From JAIVJN01 sp036732565 (GTDB lineage: Bacteria; Acidobacteriota; Vicinamibacteria; Vicinamibacterales; UBA2999), in contig DAINCF010000008.1 in the NCBI GenBank assembly GCA_036732565.1, positions 1-33,967 of the forward strand: a stretch of DNA of 33,967 nucleotides, read 5' to 3'. A program made the translations under genes and the position numbers. Below the pieces are notes generated by a model. It worked only from the letters and a program-made list of their open reading frames with translations. It was not told the origin of the DNA and made no database searches. Shown here in pieces: positions 23,745 through 31,920 of this stretch; position 1 is the stretch's first letter, and each line of letters begins with the position of its first letter.

Positions 23745-24488
23745 ATGAGCGCATCGCGGATTGTGGTGTTTTGTGATGGTGCGGCCAAGGGCAATCCTGG
23801 TCCTGGCGGCTGGGGCGTGGTGATTGCGACGCCAGCGGGCGACGTGATCGAACTCGGCGGCGCAACGGCACACACCACCAACAACAAGATGGAGTTGACG
23901 GCGGCGATTCAGGCGTTGACTGCCATCGGCAACCTGGATGGACCGGTCGCAATCCACACGGACTCGACCTACGTCATCAAGGGCATCAGCGGATGGATCT
24001 GGGGCTGGCGGAAGCGTGGGTGGAAGACTGCCGGGGGGACGGACGTGCTCAATCGCGATCTCTGGCAGACGCTGGATGGACTGGTAAACGCGCGCGGGGC
24101 CGGGCACGTGTCGTGGCATTACGTGCGCGGCCATTCAGGCATCCCGGGCAACGAGCGCGTCGATGCGATCGCCGACGGACTGGCGAGCGGTCTGTCCATG
24201 GCACTGTATCGCGGCCCGCTCGCGACCTATTCCGTGCCGATCTTCGATCTGCCGGACGATACCTCGGTGCCCGAGCGCAGTGATGGGAGATCGAGGGAGC
24301 GCTCGACAAAGGCGGCCGTGTATTCTTATCTGAGCTTGGTTGACGGCACGCTCACGCGGCACACAACCTGGGCGGATTGCGAACGCCGCGTCAAGGGCCG
24401 CTCCGGCGCTCGATTCAAGAAGGCACTCAGCGCGGCCGACGAGTCGGCGATCCTCCGCGCCTGGCAAGTCAAGCCAGATTCGCTCTAG
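23745..24488 (+). CDS. rnhA: Ribonuclease HI with C-terminal viroplasmin-like domain
   Basis: 247 residues (ATG 23745; GTG at 23739 is in frame). The RNase HI core is at 5-147 with CDGAAKGNPGPGGWG, KMELTA, TDSTYV and NERVDAIAD, giving the catalytic set Asp11, Glu50, Asp73 and Asp140, plus His130 in RGHSG. The enzyme cuts the RNA strand of RNA-DNA hybrids. After a linker, residues about 193-245 resemble the caulimovirus viroplasmin/hybrid-binding domain (TTWADCERRVKGRSGARFKK). In eukaryotic RNase H1 that domain is N-terminal. No ribosome site is seen; TACATT 7 nt before the ATG could be a -10 box giving a leaderless mRNA. Confidence 0.93.
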   Translation: MSASRIVVFCDGAAKGNPGPGGWGVVIATPAGDVIELGGATAHTTNNKMELTAAIQALTAIGNLDGPVAIHTDSTYVIKGISGWIWGWRKRGWKTAGGTDVLNRDLWQTLDGLVNARGAGHVSWHYVRGHSGIPGNERVDAIADGLASGLSMALYRGPLATYSVPIFDLPDDTSVPERSDGRSRERSTKAAVYSYLSLVDGTLTRHTTWADCERRVKGRSGARFKKALSAADESAILRAWQVKPDSL

Positions 24489-24520
24489 TCGACAGCTCGC
24501 ACAGAGCAGTTCGGACAACC

Positions 24521-25000
24521 ATGCGCACATTCGCCGCCGTACTGCTGTTCTGCATCGTCGCCCTCACACCCTTCGCCGACGTGGTGATGGCGCAGACCCC
24601 TCTCGACCCTGAGAAAGCCGTGACCCTTACGGATGTCCAGACTCTGCTCGAAGGGAAGTTCGCCGCCCGTACGGTTGAACCAGGACTGGTCAAATACGAG
24701 GAGGTCGGCGGGCCGCGAGAAGTCGAGGTCTCCTTCTTTATCCAGTCTCCCGGCAAGACCGTGGGCGGAGTCAAGGAAGCGAGCCTCCAGAACAGCGAAA
24801 CCGTCGAAGACGTGACGGGCCTCGGGGACGCCGCCATCTACCGCCCGCAGGGGGTTGGCGTCATCGTCGAGAAGAAGAACCAGGCAGGCGACCTGCAGTG
24901 GCTCGAGATACGCGTGCACAACGTCGAGGGCGCCGACAAGGTCGCCGCGACCAAACGGTTTGCCGTCGGGTTGGCCAAGATCGCCGTGGCCAGATATTGA
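24521..25000 (+). CDS. Secreted protein of unknown function
   Basis: 159 residues from the ATG at 24521, chosen because it opens a clear signal peptide (MRTFAAVLLFCIVALTPFADVVMA, split here as MRTFAAVLLFCIVALT plus PFADVVMA). The mature part is acidic with alternating strands (VEVSFFIQSPGKTVGGV, GVGVIVEKKNQ, QWLEIRVHNVEG) and ends FAVGLAKIAVARY. No family is recognised. It resembles small periplasmic proteins that track ligand or metal status, but nothing specific is visible. It starts 32 nt after the rnhA stop. Confidence 0.72.
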   Translation: MRTFAAVLLFCIVALTPFADVVMAQTPLDPEKAVTLTDVQTLLEGKFAARTVEPGLVKYEEVGGPREVEVSFFIQSPGKTVGGVKEASLQNSETVEDVTGLGDAAIYRPQGVGVIVEKKNQAGDLQWLEIRVHNVEGADKVAATKRFAVGLAKIAVARY

Positions 25001-25119
25001 CGAGCCCCCTTCACGTTGGCGCGAATCGCGCCTGAATCAAAAGACGACTCGACGAAATCGAGGTGCCGCCTGCTCTTGGTGATCTCGTCGGCCTGCTTCA
25101 AGCGCCCTCGTTTAGATTA

Positions 25120-25157
25120 GAGCGCGTTGCGAAATTGCCGATAGCGTACGTAGCGCA
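25120..25157. repeat. Partial copy of the interspersed inverted-repeat element
   Basis: 38 nt matching 13182-13219 in reverse orientation, with two differences. It contains the terminal arm GCGTTGCGAAATT and the TACGTAGCGCA core. The opposite arm is missing, so this is a half-element in the space upstream of the PQQ propeller gene. Confidence 0.65.
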
Positions 25158-25296
25158 ACGTGCTCTTAGTTTAGGCAAACCGCTAATTGCTGATCGCTCA
25201 CTCTTGCGGAGCACGGGACCGGATTCGTCCCAGCATCGGCCCCATTCAGCTCTGCCGCCGCTGCCCACGACGGGAGTGACCGTCTATACTGCCCGC

Positions 25297-26742
25297 ATGT
25301 CGTCGTCCACTCCCCGCTGCGTGGCTTCATGCCTCCTGCCTCTGATTCTCTGCCAGATGTCATCGGTCATCGCGGCCGGTTCACCCGACTGGGCCCGTTT
25401 CCGCGGACCGAACGGGTCAGGCATTTCGACCGCGACCAAGGTGCCGAACGAGTTCGGCCCGGACAGGAATCTGCTGTGGCGGCTGCCGTTGCCGCAGGGA
25501 CACTCGTCGCCCATTCTGCAGGGCGATCGTATCTATCTGACGGCGCTTCGAGACGACACCCTCGTGACGATCGCCATCGATCGCGGCACGGGCAAGATCC
25601 TGTGGGAACGCGGCGCACCGAAAGTGAAAACGGTGGTCGTCGACAAGCGCAACAATCCCGCATCGCCCAGCCCCGCGGTCGAAGACAACGGCATCTATGT
25701 CTTTTTTCCGGACTACGGCCTGATTGGCTACGACCGCGCGGGCAACCAGCTCTGGGCGGTACCGCTTGGCCCTTTCAACAATATCTATGGCATGGGCGCC
25801 TCGCCCGTGATCGTCGGCGACAACGTCGTGCTGGCGTGCGATCAGAGCCTCGGCTCGTACGTGATGGCGGTAGACAAGCGAACGGGACGGGTCGCGTGGA
25901 AGGTCGAGCGGCCCGAGGCGAAGAGCGGTCATTCGACGCCGATCGTGTGGCGCGGGCCGGATGGCAAGGAGCAAGTCATTCTTCCCGGTTCGTTTCTTCT
26001 CACCGCGTACGACGCCGCAACCGGCCGAAAGCTGTGGTGGGTGGGCGGGTTGTCGTTCGAGATGAAATCGACGCCGGTGATAGGAGGCGACACGATTTAC
26101 GTCAATGGCTATGGCGCACCCGTCAACGACCCCGGGAACAAGGTGTCCGTACCGACGGCCGAAGAAGTGTGGACAACGGCCGACATCGATGGCGACGGTG
26201 TGCTGTCGAAAGCGGAGTTTCCGAAGTTCACGCCGGCGTTCTGGTTTGCCGTGGCCGATCTCGACATCAATGGCTCGCTCACCAAGGACGAGTGGTCGTA
26301 CTATCGCGCGGCGCTGGATTCCGAAAACGGCATGCTCGCGATTCGTCTCGGCGGATCGGGTGATATGACCGACAAGGCGATCCGCTGGAAGTACCAACGC
26401 AGCGTGCCGCAGCTGCCCTCCCCCATTCTGTTCAACCACGTGCTGTACATGGTGAACGACAACGGTATCGTCACCACGCTCAACCCGGACACCGGCGACG
26501 TAATCAAGCAGGGGCGGCTGAGCGGCGCGCCGGGGGCGGTGTTTGCCTCGCCGATTGCGGCTGATGGCAACCTGTTCTTCACCACCGAAGCCGGCGCCGT
26601 GGTCGTCGTCGCGCCAGGCGGTGATTTGTCGGTGAAAGTCGTCAACGATCTGAAGGAAGACACGTATGCGACTCCGGCCTTCGCCGATGGCCGCATCTAC
26701 GTGCGCACCACTCAGGCGCTGTACGCCTTTGGCAGGAACTGA
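25297..26742 (+). CDS. PQQ-binding-like beta-propeller protein with two EF-hand loops
   Basis: 481 residues from the ATG at 25297, which begins a signal peptide ending near VIAAGSPDWARF. BamB/quinoprotein-type propeller repeats follow: WARFRGPNGSGISTA, LVTIAIDRGTGKILWERG, MAVDKRTGRVAWKVE, TAYDAATGRKLWWVG and TTLNPDTGDVIKQG. Two canonical 12-residue EF-hand loops interrupt the propeller: DIDGDGVLSKAE at 296-307 and DLDINGSLTKDE at 321-332. It is probably a periplasmic calcium-binding propeller; PQQ binding itself is not proven. There is no ribosome site; TATACT (25285-25290) lies 6 nt before the ATG, so translation may be leaderless. Confidence 0.87.
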   Translation: MSSSTPRCVASCLLPLILCQMSSVIAAGSPDWARFRGPNGSGISTATKVPNEFGPDRNLLWRLPLPQGHSSPILQGDRIYLTALRDDTLVTIAIDRGTGKILWERGAPKVKTVVVDKRNNPASPSPAVEDNGIYVFFPDYGLIGYDRAGNQLWAVPLGPFNNIYGMGASPVIVGDNVVLACDQSLGSYVMAVDKRTGRVAWKVERPEAKSGHSTPIVWRGPDGKEQVILPGSFLLTAYDAATGRKLWWVGGLSFEMKSTPVIGGDTIYVNGYGAPVNDPGNKVSVPTAEEVWTTADIDGDGVLSKAEFPKFTPAFWFAVADLDINGSLTKDEWSYYRAALDSENGMLAIRLGGSGDMTDKAIRWKYQRSVPQLPSPILFNHVLYMVNDNGIVTTLNPDTGDVIKQGRLSGAPGAVFASPIAADGNLFFTTEAGAVVVVAPGGDLSVKVVNDLKEDTYATPAFADGRIYVRTTQALYAFGRN

Positions 26743-26969
26743 TTCCCTCTCCGGCCTTCGGTTCGCGCGAGTGGGCACGATCCCCGGACGCGTCTGATTC
26801 CCTTCTGCACGTTGAGGCCCGCGGCCCACGCACGCCGGAGCTCGTCCTTGGGCGTGTCGCGACGGCCTGTGAGACGCCCAGCCCACTTGCTTCGTCTCTA
26901 TCTGCAGGTCGACGTCGCACTTCGCGCACCGTTCGCCGCGTTCGTACGACGGAACGGAAGGAAGACGCG

Positions 26970-27308
26970 ATGATTGTCTGGAGCGGCCTGGGATTTCTCG
27001 TAGCCGTCTTTGTGTTTGGCGCGGCGCTGCTCTGCAACTTGGCATTCGATGCTGCGTGGGGTGAGGGGTATTACTCGGCTCACCAATGGACCGTTGCAGT
27101 CGCCATGTTCATCTCCGCGGCTTTATCCTGGACTGTCGGCAGTCTGTTGCGCAAGCGCACGGCTCGGACAGTCATTGACAAGGCGACAGGACAGGAGCTG
27201 ATTCTCGACCGCGCGACCCACCGACTCTTTTTCATTCCGATGCACTACTGGGGAGCCATTCTCGCGGTCATCGGCCTGGTACTTTGTGTCCTCGAGCTCA
27301 TCGGGTGA
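26970..27308 (+). CDS. Small membrane protein of unknown function
   Basis: 112 residues with AAGGAAG upstream of the ATG. Three hydrophobic segments are seen: about 4-26, 42-60 and 91-111. Between the second and third is a cytosolic-looking loop with RTARTVIDKATGQELILDR and the segment FFIPMHYWGAI. Segments of this kind recur in bacterial proteins of unknown function. No catalytic motif is visible. The 227 bp before it (26743-26969) hold no intact gene. Confidence 0.68.
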   Translation: MIVWSGLGFLVAVFVFGAALLCNLAFDAAWGEGYYSAHQWTVAVAMFISAALSWTVGSLLRKRTARTVIDKATGQELILDRATHRLFFIPMHYWGAILAVIGLVLCVLELIG

Positions 27309-27371
27309 GGGGCGTATGCCGTCGGACACAGGCGGGACGCGCAGTTCTCGCTAGCTACAGGGCTCGGAGCG

Positions 27372-27509
27372 TCATTTCGGCGGCGGATGAAGCCGCAGGA
27401 AGGCGGCGGCGGCACGGGCACGTCCCGCGATTTCGCGTGGGCTCGGTCGCTCGGCGACGCCGAGCAGCAGGCTGACCATCAGATCGCTCCAGAGCAGCCC
27501 ACCGAACTG
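27372..27509 (-). pseudogene. TetR/AcrR regulator C-terminal fragment
   Basis: A 45-residue frame reading QFGGLLWSDLMVSLLLGVAE and REIAGRARAAAAFLRLHPPP, ending in a stop. The W-x-D-L-M-x-x-LLLGVA pattern plus a final FLRLHP is typical of TetR C-terminal domains. A stop codon precedes Gln and the remaining about 150 N-terminal residues are absent; that space is taken by the start of the divergent membrane protein gene. It is a remnant of a regulator that probably once controlled that neighbour. Confidence 0.62.
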
Positions 27510-27513
27510 CTAC

Positions 27514-28036
27514 ATGTTGCCGGACACCCTGTTCCAAACCCAGCTCGTGTTGGGTTATGTCGCCTGGCTGCTGTGCTTCGGCGTGTACGTCCTGCCCAGG
27601 CTCGAGTCGATGGACCGGGTCGAAGCGCTACGCGCCATCGCGACTCTGCACAGCTTCCGATTCTTTGGGTTGGTCTTCATCCTTCCAGGCGTGGTGGGCC
27701 CCAATCTGCCCGCCGACTTCGCCATATTCGCTGCCCACTGGGACCTGGCGACTGGCGTGCTCGCCATGCTGGCCCTTCTCACGATACGGATCCGTCCGCT
27801 CTTTTGGCTGTTCGTCGTCGGCTTCAATCTCGTGGGGACGGCCGACCTGATCCTCGACTATTACCACGCCATCCGTCTCGGCCTTCCTGCTGTGGCTGGG
27901 CAGTTGGGCGCCGCATACGGCGATCCCAGTCATCTACGTGCCCGCGCTGATGATTACGCATTTCGCCGCGTTCTATTTGCTGATGCGCCCGCACCCCAAG
28001 GCGGCTCGGACCCTCGTCGGCGCGGCGGTCGGCTAG
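27514..28036 (+). pseudogene. Membrane protein gene with a +1 frameshift
   Basis: The frame from 27514 encodes MLPDTLFQTQLVLGYVAWLL and further membrane helices up to QLGAAY at 27918. There the hydrophobic reading breaks off. Skipping one G (27919) restores a coherent end, AIPVIYVPALMITHFAAFYL then LMRPHPKAARTLVGAAVG, with a stop at 28034-28036. The repaired protein would be 173 residues with about five membrane segments. The family is not recognised by name. No homopolymer surrounds the site. A real mutation and an assembly error are both possible. Confidence 0.72.
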
Positions 28037-28162
28037 ATGACCGCGTATACGCCCTCATCTGCCCGAGCATCGCGTGGACGCCGTCGATCAGCGTTCTCGA
28101 CGACAGCGGCTTCTCGAGCTCCACGGTTCGTGAACGGTCTGACAGCATGAGACATACCGTTC

Positions 28163-28300
28163 CTGATGCAGCGGATCGAACGTCCACGTCATGCAGTCGA
28201 TGCCCCGCGTCAGCGCCTGCTCCCGCTGCGCCCACTTGAGACGCGCGCCGATGTCATGGCGTCGATACGCGGGCAGGACGGCCATCAGGTGTGAGTGGCT
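28163..28300 (-). pseudogene. GNAT acetyltransferase fragment
   Basis: A minus-strand segment reading SHSHLMAVLPAYRRHDIGAR, then LKWAQREQALTRGIDCMTWTFDPL. This is the acetyl-CoA-binding core and following strand of GNAT-like predicted acetyltransferases. Both ends are lost: upstream the frame runs into the 13-nt repeat array (first unit at 28309) and downstream the similarity stops after DPL. It is not a functional gene. Confidence 0.6.
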
Positions 28301-28425
28301 GGACTCGCGTTCCACACAGGAGTTCCACGCAGAGGTTCCCCACCAGGTTCCGTGCGGAGGTTCGTTCGTCACGAAGGTTCGTCACTGAAGCTCCTCGCCG
28401 AGGTTCTGTTTCCATGCGAGGGTTC
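28300..28425 (-). repeat. 13-nt tandem repeat array, minus orientation
   Basis: On the minus strand, units begin with GAAC. The plus-strand GTTC anchors fall at 28422, 28403, 28390 (GCTC), 28377, 28364/28360, 28347, 28335, 28322 and 28309, mostly exactly 13 apart. Examples are GAACCTTCGTGAC, GAACCTCCGCACG and GAACCTCTGCGTG. The array is degenerate, not coding, and directly abuts the GNAT fragment. Confidence 0.75.
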
Positions 28426-28454
28426 CAACGGACGCGCGGACCGTCGCTGGAATG

Positions 28455-28549
28455 GAACGCTCGTCGGAACCTTCGTGCGGCACTGAACCCTCGTGCGGCA
28501 TCAGCATGAGGAACTTTCGTGAGAAACCTTCGAGCGGAACCGACGCGAT
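28455..28549 (+). repeat. 13-nt tandem repeat array, plus orientation
   Basis: GAAC anchors are at 28455, 28467, 28485, 28498 (GCAT), 28511, 28524 (AAAC) and 28537. Examples are GAACCTTCGTGCG, GAACCCTCGTGCG and GAACTTTCGTGAG. It has the same consensus as the neighbouring minus-strand array, so the two face away from a 29-nt centre (28426-28454). It ends 8 nt before the permease start. Confidence 0.75.
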
Positions 28550-28557
28550 CTCCAGGC

Positions 28558-29964
28558 ATGATAGGCTCCGCTGCGCCCATGGCCACTGAGACCTTACCGC
28601 AGGGGAGCGATGCCGCCCTCGTGCGCGTCATCGGCCTGCGCGATGCGACCTCCCTCGTCGTCACCAACGTCATTGGCTCGGCGATCTTTCTCACGCCGGG
28701 CACCATGGCCGAGACGCTGCCATCCGAGCCGCTGTTATTGCTCGCGTGGATCGCGGGCGGCGTGCTGGCGCTCTGTGGCGGGCTCGCCTATGCCGAAATG
28801 GGCGCGATGTTCCCGCGATCCGGCGGCCTGTATGTCTTTCTCGAGGAGGCTTACGGCTCGCTGGTCGGGTTTCTGTTCGGCTGGGCCGCGATGCTGGTGA
28901 TCCTGACCGGCAGCGTCGCCACCGTCGCCGTCGGCTTCGCCACCTACTTCAGCTACTTCGTGCCGGCACTCGGCACCGATCGCATTCTGGCGACGATCCC
29001 GTTGCCGCTGGGCTCATGGTCCATCTCCGCCGGTCAGATCACGGCGGCGATCTCGATCCTCGCGCTCGGCCTCGTCAACTACTACGGCGTCAAGGTGGGA
29101 AATCTGCTGCAAGCCTCGCTGACCGTCGTCAAGGTCGCCGCCATCGCCGCCTTGCCCCTGGTGGCGCTGGCACTGCATCCGGTGACGCCTACCCTCACGC
29201 CGGTGGTGCCGGACATCGCGTCGCCGCTGCGCGCCTTCGGCGTCGTGATGATTGCCGTGATGTGGGCGTACGAAGGATGGTATTACCTGCCGTTCTGCGC
29301 CGGCGAGATCGTCGATGCCCGGCGCACGGTGCCGCGCGCCCTGGTGATTGGCATCGTGCTGCTCGCTCTCATCTACGTCACGGTGAACATCGCCTATATG
29401 CTGGCGCTGCCGCTCGATGAGATTCGGGGTGTCGAGCGAATCGCCGAGAAGGCCGCCACCGCCCTGCTGGGCAGTGCTGGCGCGCAATTCGTCGCAGCGA
29501 CCGTCGTGATCTCCACGCTCGCCTGCAACGCGGCGGGTGTGATCGCGATGTCGCGCACGTGCTTTGCGATGGCGGCGGATGGCCTGTTCTTCCGCTCCGC
29601 GGCGGCCGTGCATCCACGGTATCGAACGCCACACGTCGCGCTCGCCATGACCTGCGGCTGGGCGGCCCTGCTCGCGCTGACGGGCACCTACGACCAGCTG
29701 TTCACCTGGGTGACGTTCGCCTCGGTCGTGTTCGGCGTGCTCGGAGGCCTCGCGGTGTTTCGCTTGCGACGCATTCGCCCCGACCTCCCCCGTCCGTACC
29801 GCGCCTGGGGTTATCCCTTGGTACCCGCGTTGTTCGTCGCCGGCCTCGCGGTGCTGGTCGTGAACACGCTGATGGAGAGACCCGCCGAGTCGGTCGTCGG
29901 TATCGGGCTCGTGGCGCTTGGACTGCCAGCGTACTGGTACTGGCGAGGGCGTGCGCGCAGCTGA
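28558..29964 (+). CDS. APC family amino-acid permease
   Basis: 468 residues with twelve or so hydrophobic segments. The APC opening is VIGLRDATSLVVTNVIGSAIF (unwound TM1 region, given here as key residues GSAIF), with GGLAYAEMGAMFPRSGGLYVF in TM3, MWAYEGWYYL in TM6 and PRALVIGIV in TM7. The family exchanges or imports amino acids at the inner membrane. An upstream GTG at 28519 lies in the repeat array and is rejected. ATG 28558 and ATG 28579 (MATETLPQ) are both possible. TAGGCT at 28561-28566 could be a -10 box favouring the later one. Confidence 0.87.
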   Translation: MIGSAAPMATETLPQGSDAALVRVIGLRDATSLVVTNVIGSAIFLTPGTMAETLPSEPLLLLAWIAGGVLALCGGLAYAEMGAMFPRSGGLYVFLEEAYGSLVGFLFGWAAMLVILTGSVATVAVGFATYFSYFVPALGTDRILATIPLPLGSWSISAGQITAAISILALGLVNYYGVKVGNLLQASLTVVKVAAIAALPLVALALHPVTPTLTPVVPDIASPLRAFGVVMIAVMWAYEGWYYLPFCAGEIVDARRTVPRALVIGIVLLALIYVTVNIAYMLALPLDEIRGVERIAEKAATALLGSAGAQFVAATVVISTLACNAAGVIAMSRTCFAMAADGLFFRSAAAVHPRYRTPHVALAMTCGWAALLALTGTYDQLFTWVTFASVVFGVLGGLAVFRLRRIRPDLPRPYRAWGYPLVPALFVAGLAVLVVNTLMERPAESVVGIGLVALGLPAYWYWRGRARS

Positions 29965-30007
29965 GAACGCGCGGCGTGCAGAACCCGTTCAGAAGGTCGC
30001 GGCTCGT

Positions 30008-31786
30008 TCAGGACGCGTGGGCACGGTATCCCGCCCCCGATTCGCTGCGTTGTCGAACGCGACGCGCGAGATCGTCGAAACGGGGATCGGAGCGCAATCC
30101 GTCGAGCAGCTGGGCGACATCGACGTACATCAACCAATGCGACCCCTCGTCGTACGCCCGATCGAGACAGAAGAATGCCCGTCCGGTGTCGCCCAACGCC
30201 GCATGAACCGTGGCGACGATGTAGGGGGAGACGTAGCGCCGCGTCGACAGGGTGATCAGATGGTCCAGCGCCTGACGTGCGTCGGCGCGCCGCCCGACGG
30301 CCGCATGGACGCGGCCGAGGCCGGCCACCGCCCATGGGTTGTCGGGGCTGAGCGCGATCGTCTGGTGGAAGGCCTCGATAGCGCGCGGGTACGATCCTTT
30401 CTGCTCGTAGTTGAGGCCGAGCACCCAGTGTGCGTACCAGAGGCCCGGATCGAGCTCGATCGTTTCCTGCAACTGCTCGATTGCCGCGTCGTACTGCCGC
30501 GCGTGAAGCAGGGCCCACCCGATGTCGGTGTTGATGATCAGCGACACCGGATCGAGCTCCTGGGCGCGGCGAATCTCGGCCAGCGCGTCGGCGTAGCGGC
30601 CGGTCGCCGTGAGGAGGTCCGCGTAGAGATGATGCGCCGTCGCGTAGTTGGGCGTCAGATCGAGCGCGCGCCGGAACTCGCGCTCGGCGCCACTGAAATC
30701 CCAGTGGTAGTTGAGGCTGGCGTACGCGAGTGCCACGTGCGCCTCGGCCAGCGCCTCGTCGAGCTCCAACGCTTTGGCGGCATCGATCGCCGCCTGCGGG
30801 AAGCCTTCGCCCGGCGGGCCGGCGCCGTAGACGCTCAATAGGTTGCGGCAGTCAGCCATGCCCGCGTAGGCAAGGGCGTATTTCGGGTCGCGGGCGATGG
30901 CCTCGTCGAACCACTCGATGGCGCGCCGAAAGCCCTCGGCGGTCCGCTTGTTCCAGAAGAACCGTCCTTTGAGATACGCCTGATAGGCTTCGGTGCTCGT
31001 CGTGTGGCGCTTGGTCAGCGCCGTGTGCTCGGCGTCGGTGAGCTCCAGCACGAGCGCGTCTTTCACCTGATCGGCGATCAAGTCCTCGACCGAGAACAGA
31101 TCCGTGAGGTCTTCGTCGAACTGATGCGCCCAGAGCGTGGCTTCGTGAGCCACGGCGACGAGCTGGACGGTCACCCGAATGCGATCGCCGGCGCGCTTCA
31201 CGGCGCCGAGAACCAGGGCATCCACGCCGAGCGTCCGGCCGAGCACGATCGGATCGGTCGCTTGATCGGCCGCGCGCGTGGCCCCGGTGGGCCGCACGGT
31301 CAGTTGCCGCAGCCCACTCAGGCGCGTGATCACCGCGTCGGCGAGCCCGAGACCGAAGTGCTCATCGGCGCGATCGGCGGTGCGAAACGGCACCACGGCA
31401 ATCGACCGGATCTTGCGCCGCGCGGCAGCGGGCAGCATCTGTCGGGCCGGTTCTGCGTCGATGGCGCGGACGTCCGCGACGAACCGATACCCGATGCCGG
31501 GTACGGTCAGGATGTAGCGGTGATCGCTCGGCCGCTCACCCAGGACCTTGCGCAGCACGAACACGTTCTGACTGAGGTTGGCCTCCTGCACGATGCTGTC
31601 GTGCCACACCAGCCGCATCAACGCGTCCTTCTCCACGATTTCGCCGCGATGCTCGATCAGCGTGACGAGAATGTCGATGGCCCGCCCGGTCACGGCGACC
31701 GGCGTTCCGTCGCGGAAGAGCAGGCGCTTGACCGGATCCACGCGAAAGGGACCGAACTCATAGACGCGCGCCGTATGACTGTCCAT
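30008..31786 (-). CDS. OmpR-type winged-helix/TPR regulator (CadC-like)
   Basis: 592 residues. An OmpR/PhoB winged helix is at about 8-104 (GRAIDILVTLIEHRGEIVEK, then ILTVPGIGYRFVADV). A FlgO-like middle domain is at about 125-250 (IAVVPFRTADRADEHFGLGL). C-terminal TPR units follow (AYLKGRFFWNKRTAEGFRRA, FDEAIARDPKYALAYAGMAD, ALDLTPNYATAHHLYADLL). No membrane segment is seen, unlike CadC. This domain order is very common in Acidobacteriota. It is convergent with the APC permease and divergent from the M20 gene across 134 bp. Confidence 0.9.
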   Translation of the reverse strand: MDSHTARVYEFGPFRVDPVKRLLFRDGTPVAVTGRAIDILVTLIEHRGEIVEKDALMRLVWHDSIVQEANLSQNVFVLRKVLGERPSDHRYILTVPGIGYRFVADVRAIDAEPARQMLPAAARRKIRSIAVVPFRTADRADEHFGLGLADAVITRLSGLRQLTVRPTGATRAADQATDPIVLGRTLGVDALVLGAVKRAGDRIRVTVQLVAVAHEATLWAHQFDEDLTDLFSVEDLIADQVKDALVLELTDAEHTALTKRHTTSTEAYQAYLKGRFFWNKRTAEGFRRAIEWFDEAIARDPKYALAYAGMADCRNLLSVYGAGPPGEGFPQAAIDAAKALELDEALAEAHVALAYASLNYHWDFSGAEREFRRALDLTPNYATAHHLYADLLTATGRYADALAEIRRAQELDPVSLIINTDIGWALLHARQYDAAIEQLQETIELDPGLWYAHWVLGLNYEQKGSYPRAIEAFHQTIALSPDNPWAVAGLGRVHAAVGRRADARQALDHLITLSTRRYVSPYIVATVHAALGDTGRAFFCLDRAYDEGSHWLMYVDVAQLLDGLRSDPRFDDLARRVRQRSESGAGYRAHAS

Positions 31787-31920
31787 CGCCAGATCTAAGA
31801 AGATTTGAGAACGCCTGAGCGCCGGATTGATGACTCTTGTGTATCGCTTGGCCCATCATGCGACGGGCTCGCGCTGGAAGCAAGCGCCCCCAGCGTATCC
31901 CCCAAGCGAATCAATGAGAT

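Noticed and set aside
25417..27045. A 542-residue minus-strand frame over the PQQ propeller
   Set aside because: It is a shadow frame. Its upstream part in 26743-26969 has a CAKC-like snippet, but that is too short and broken to call a zinc-ribbon gene.
28300..28549. CRISPR array
   Set aside because: The units are 13 nt, degenerate and directly adjacent without unique spacers, and no cas genes are present.
28519..28557. GTG start for the APC permease at 28519
   Set aside because: The codons lie inside the 13-nt repeat array and add only repeat-derived residues.
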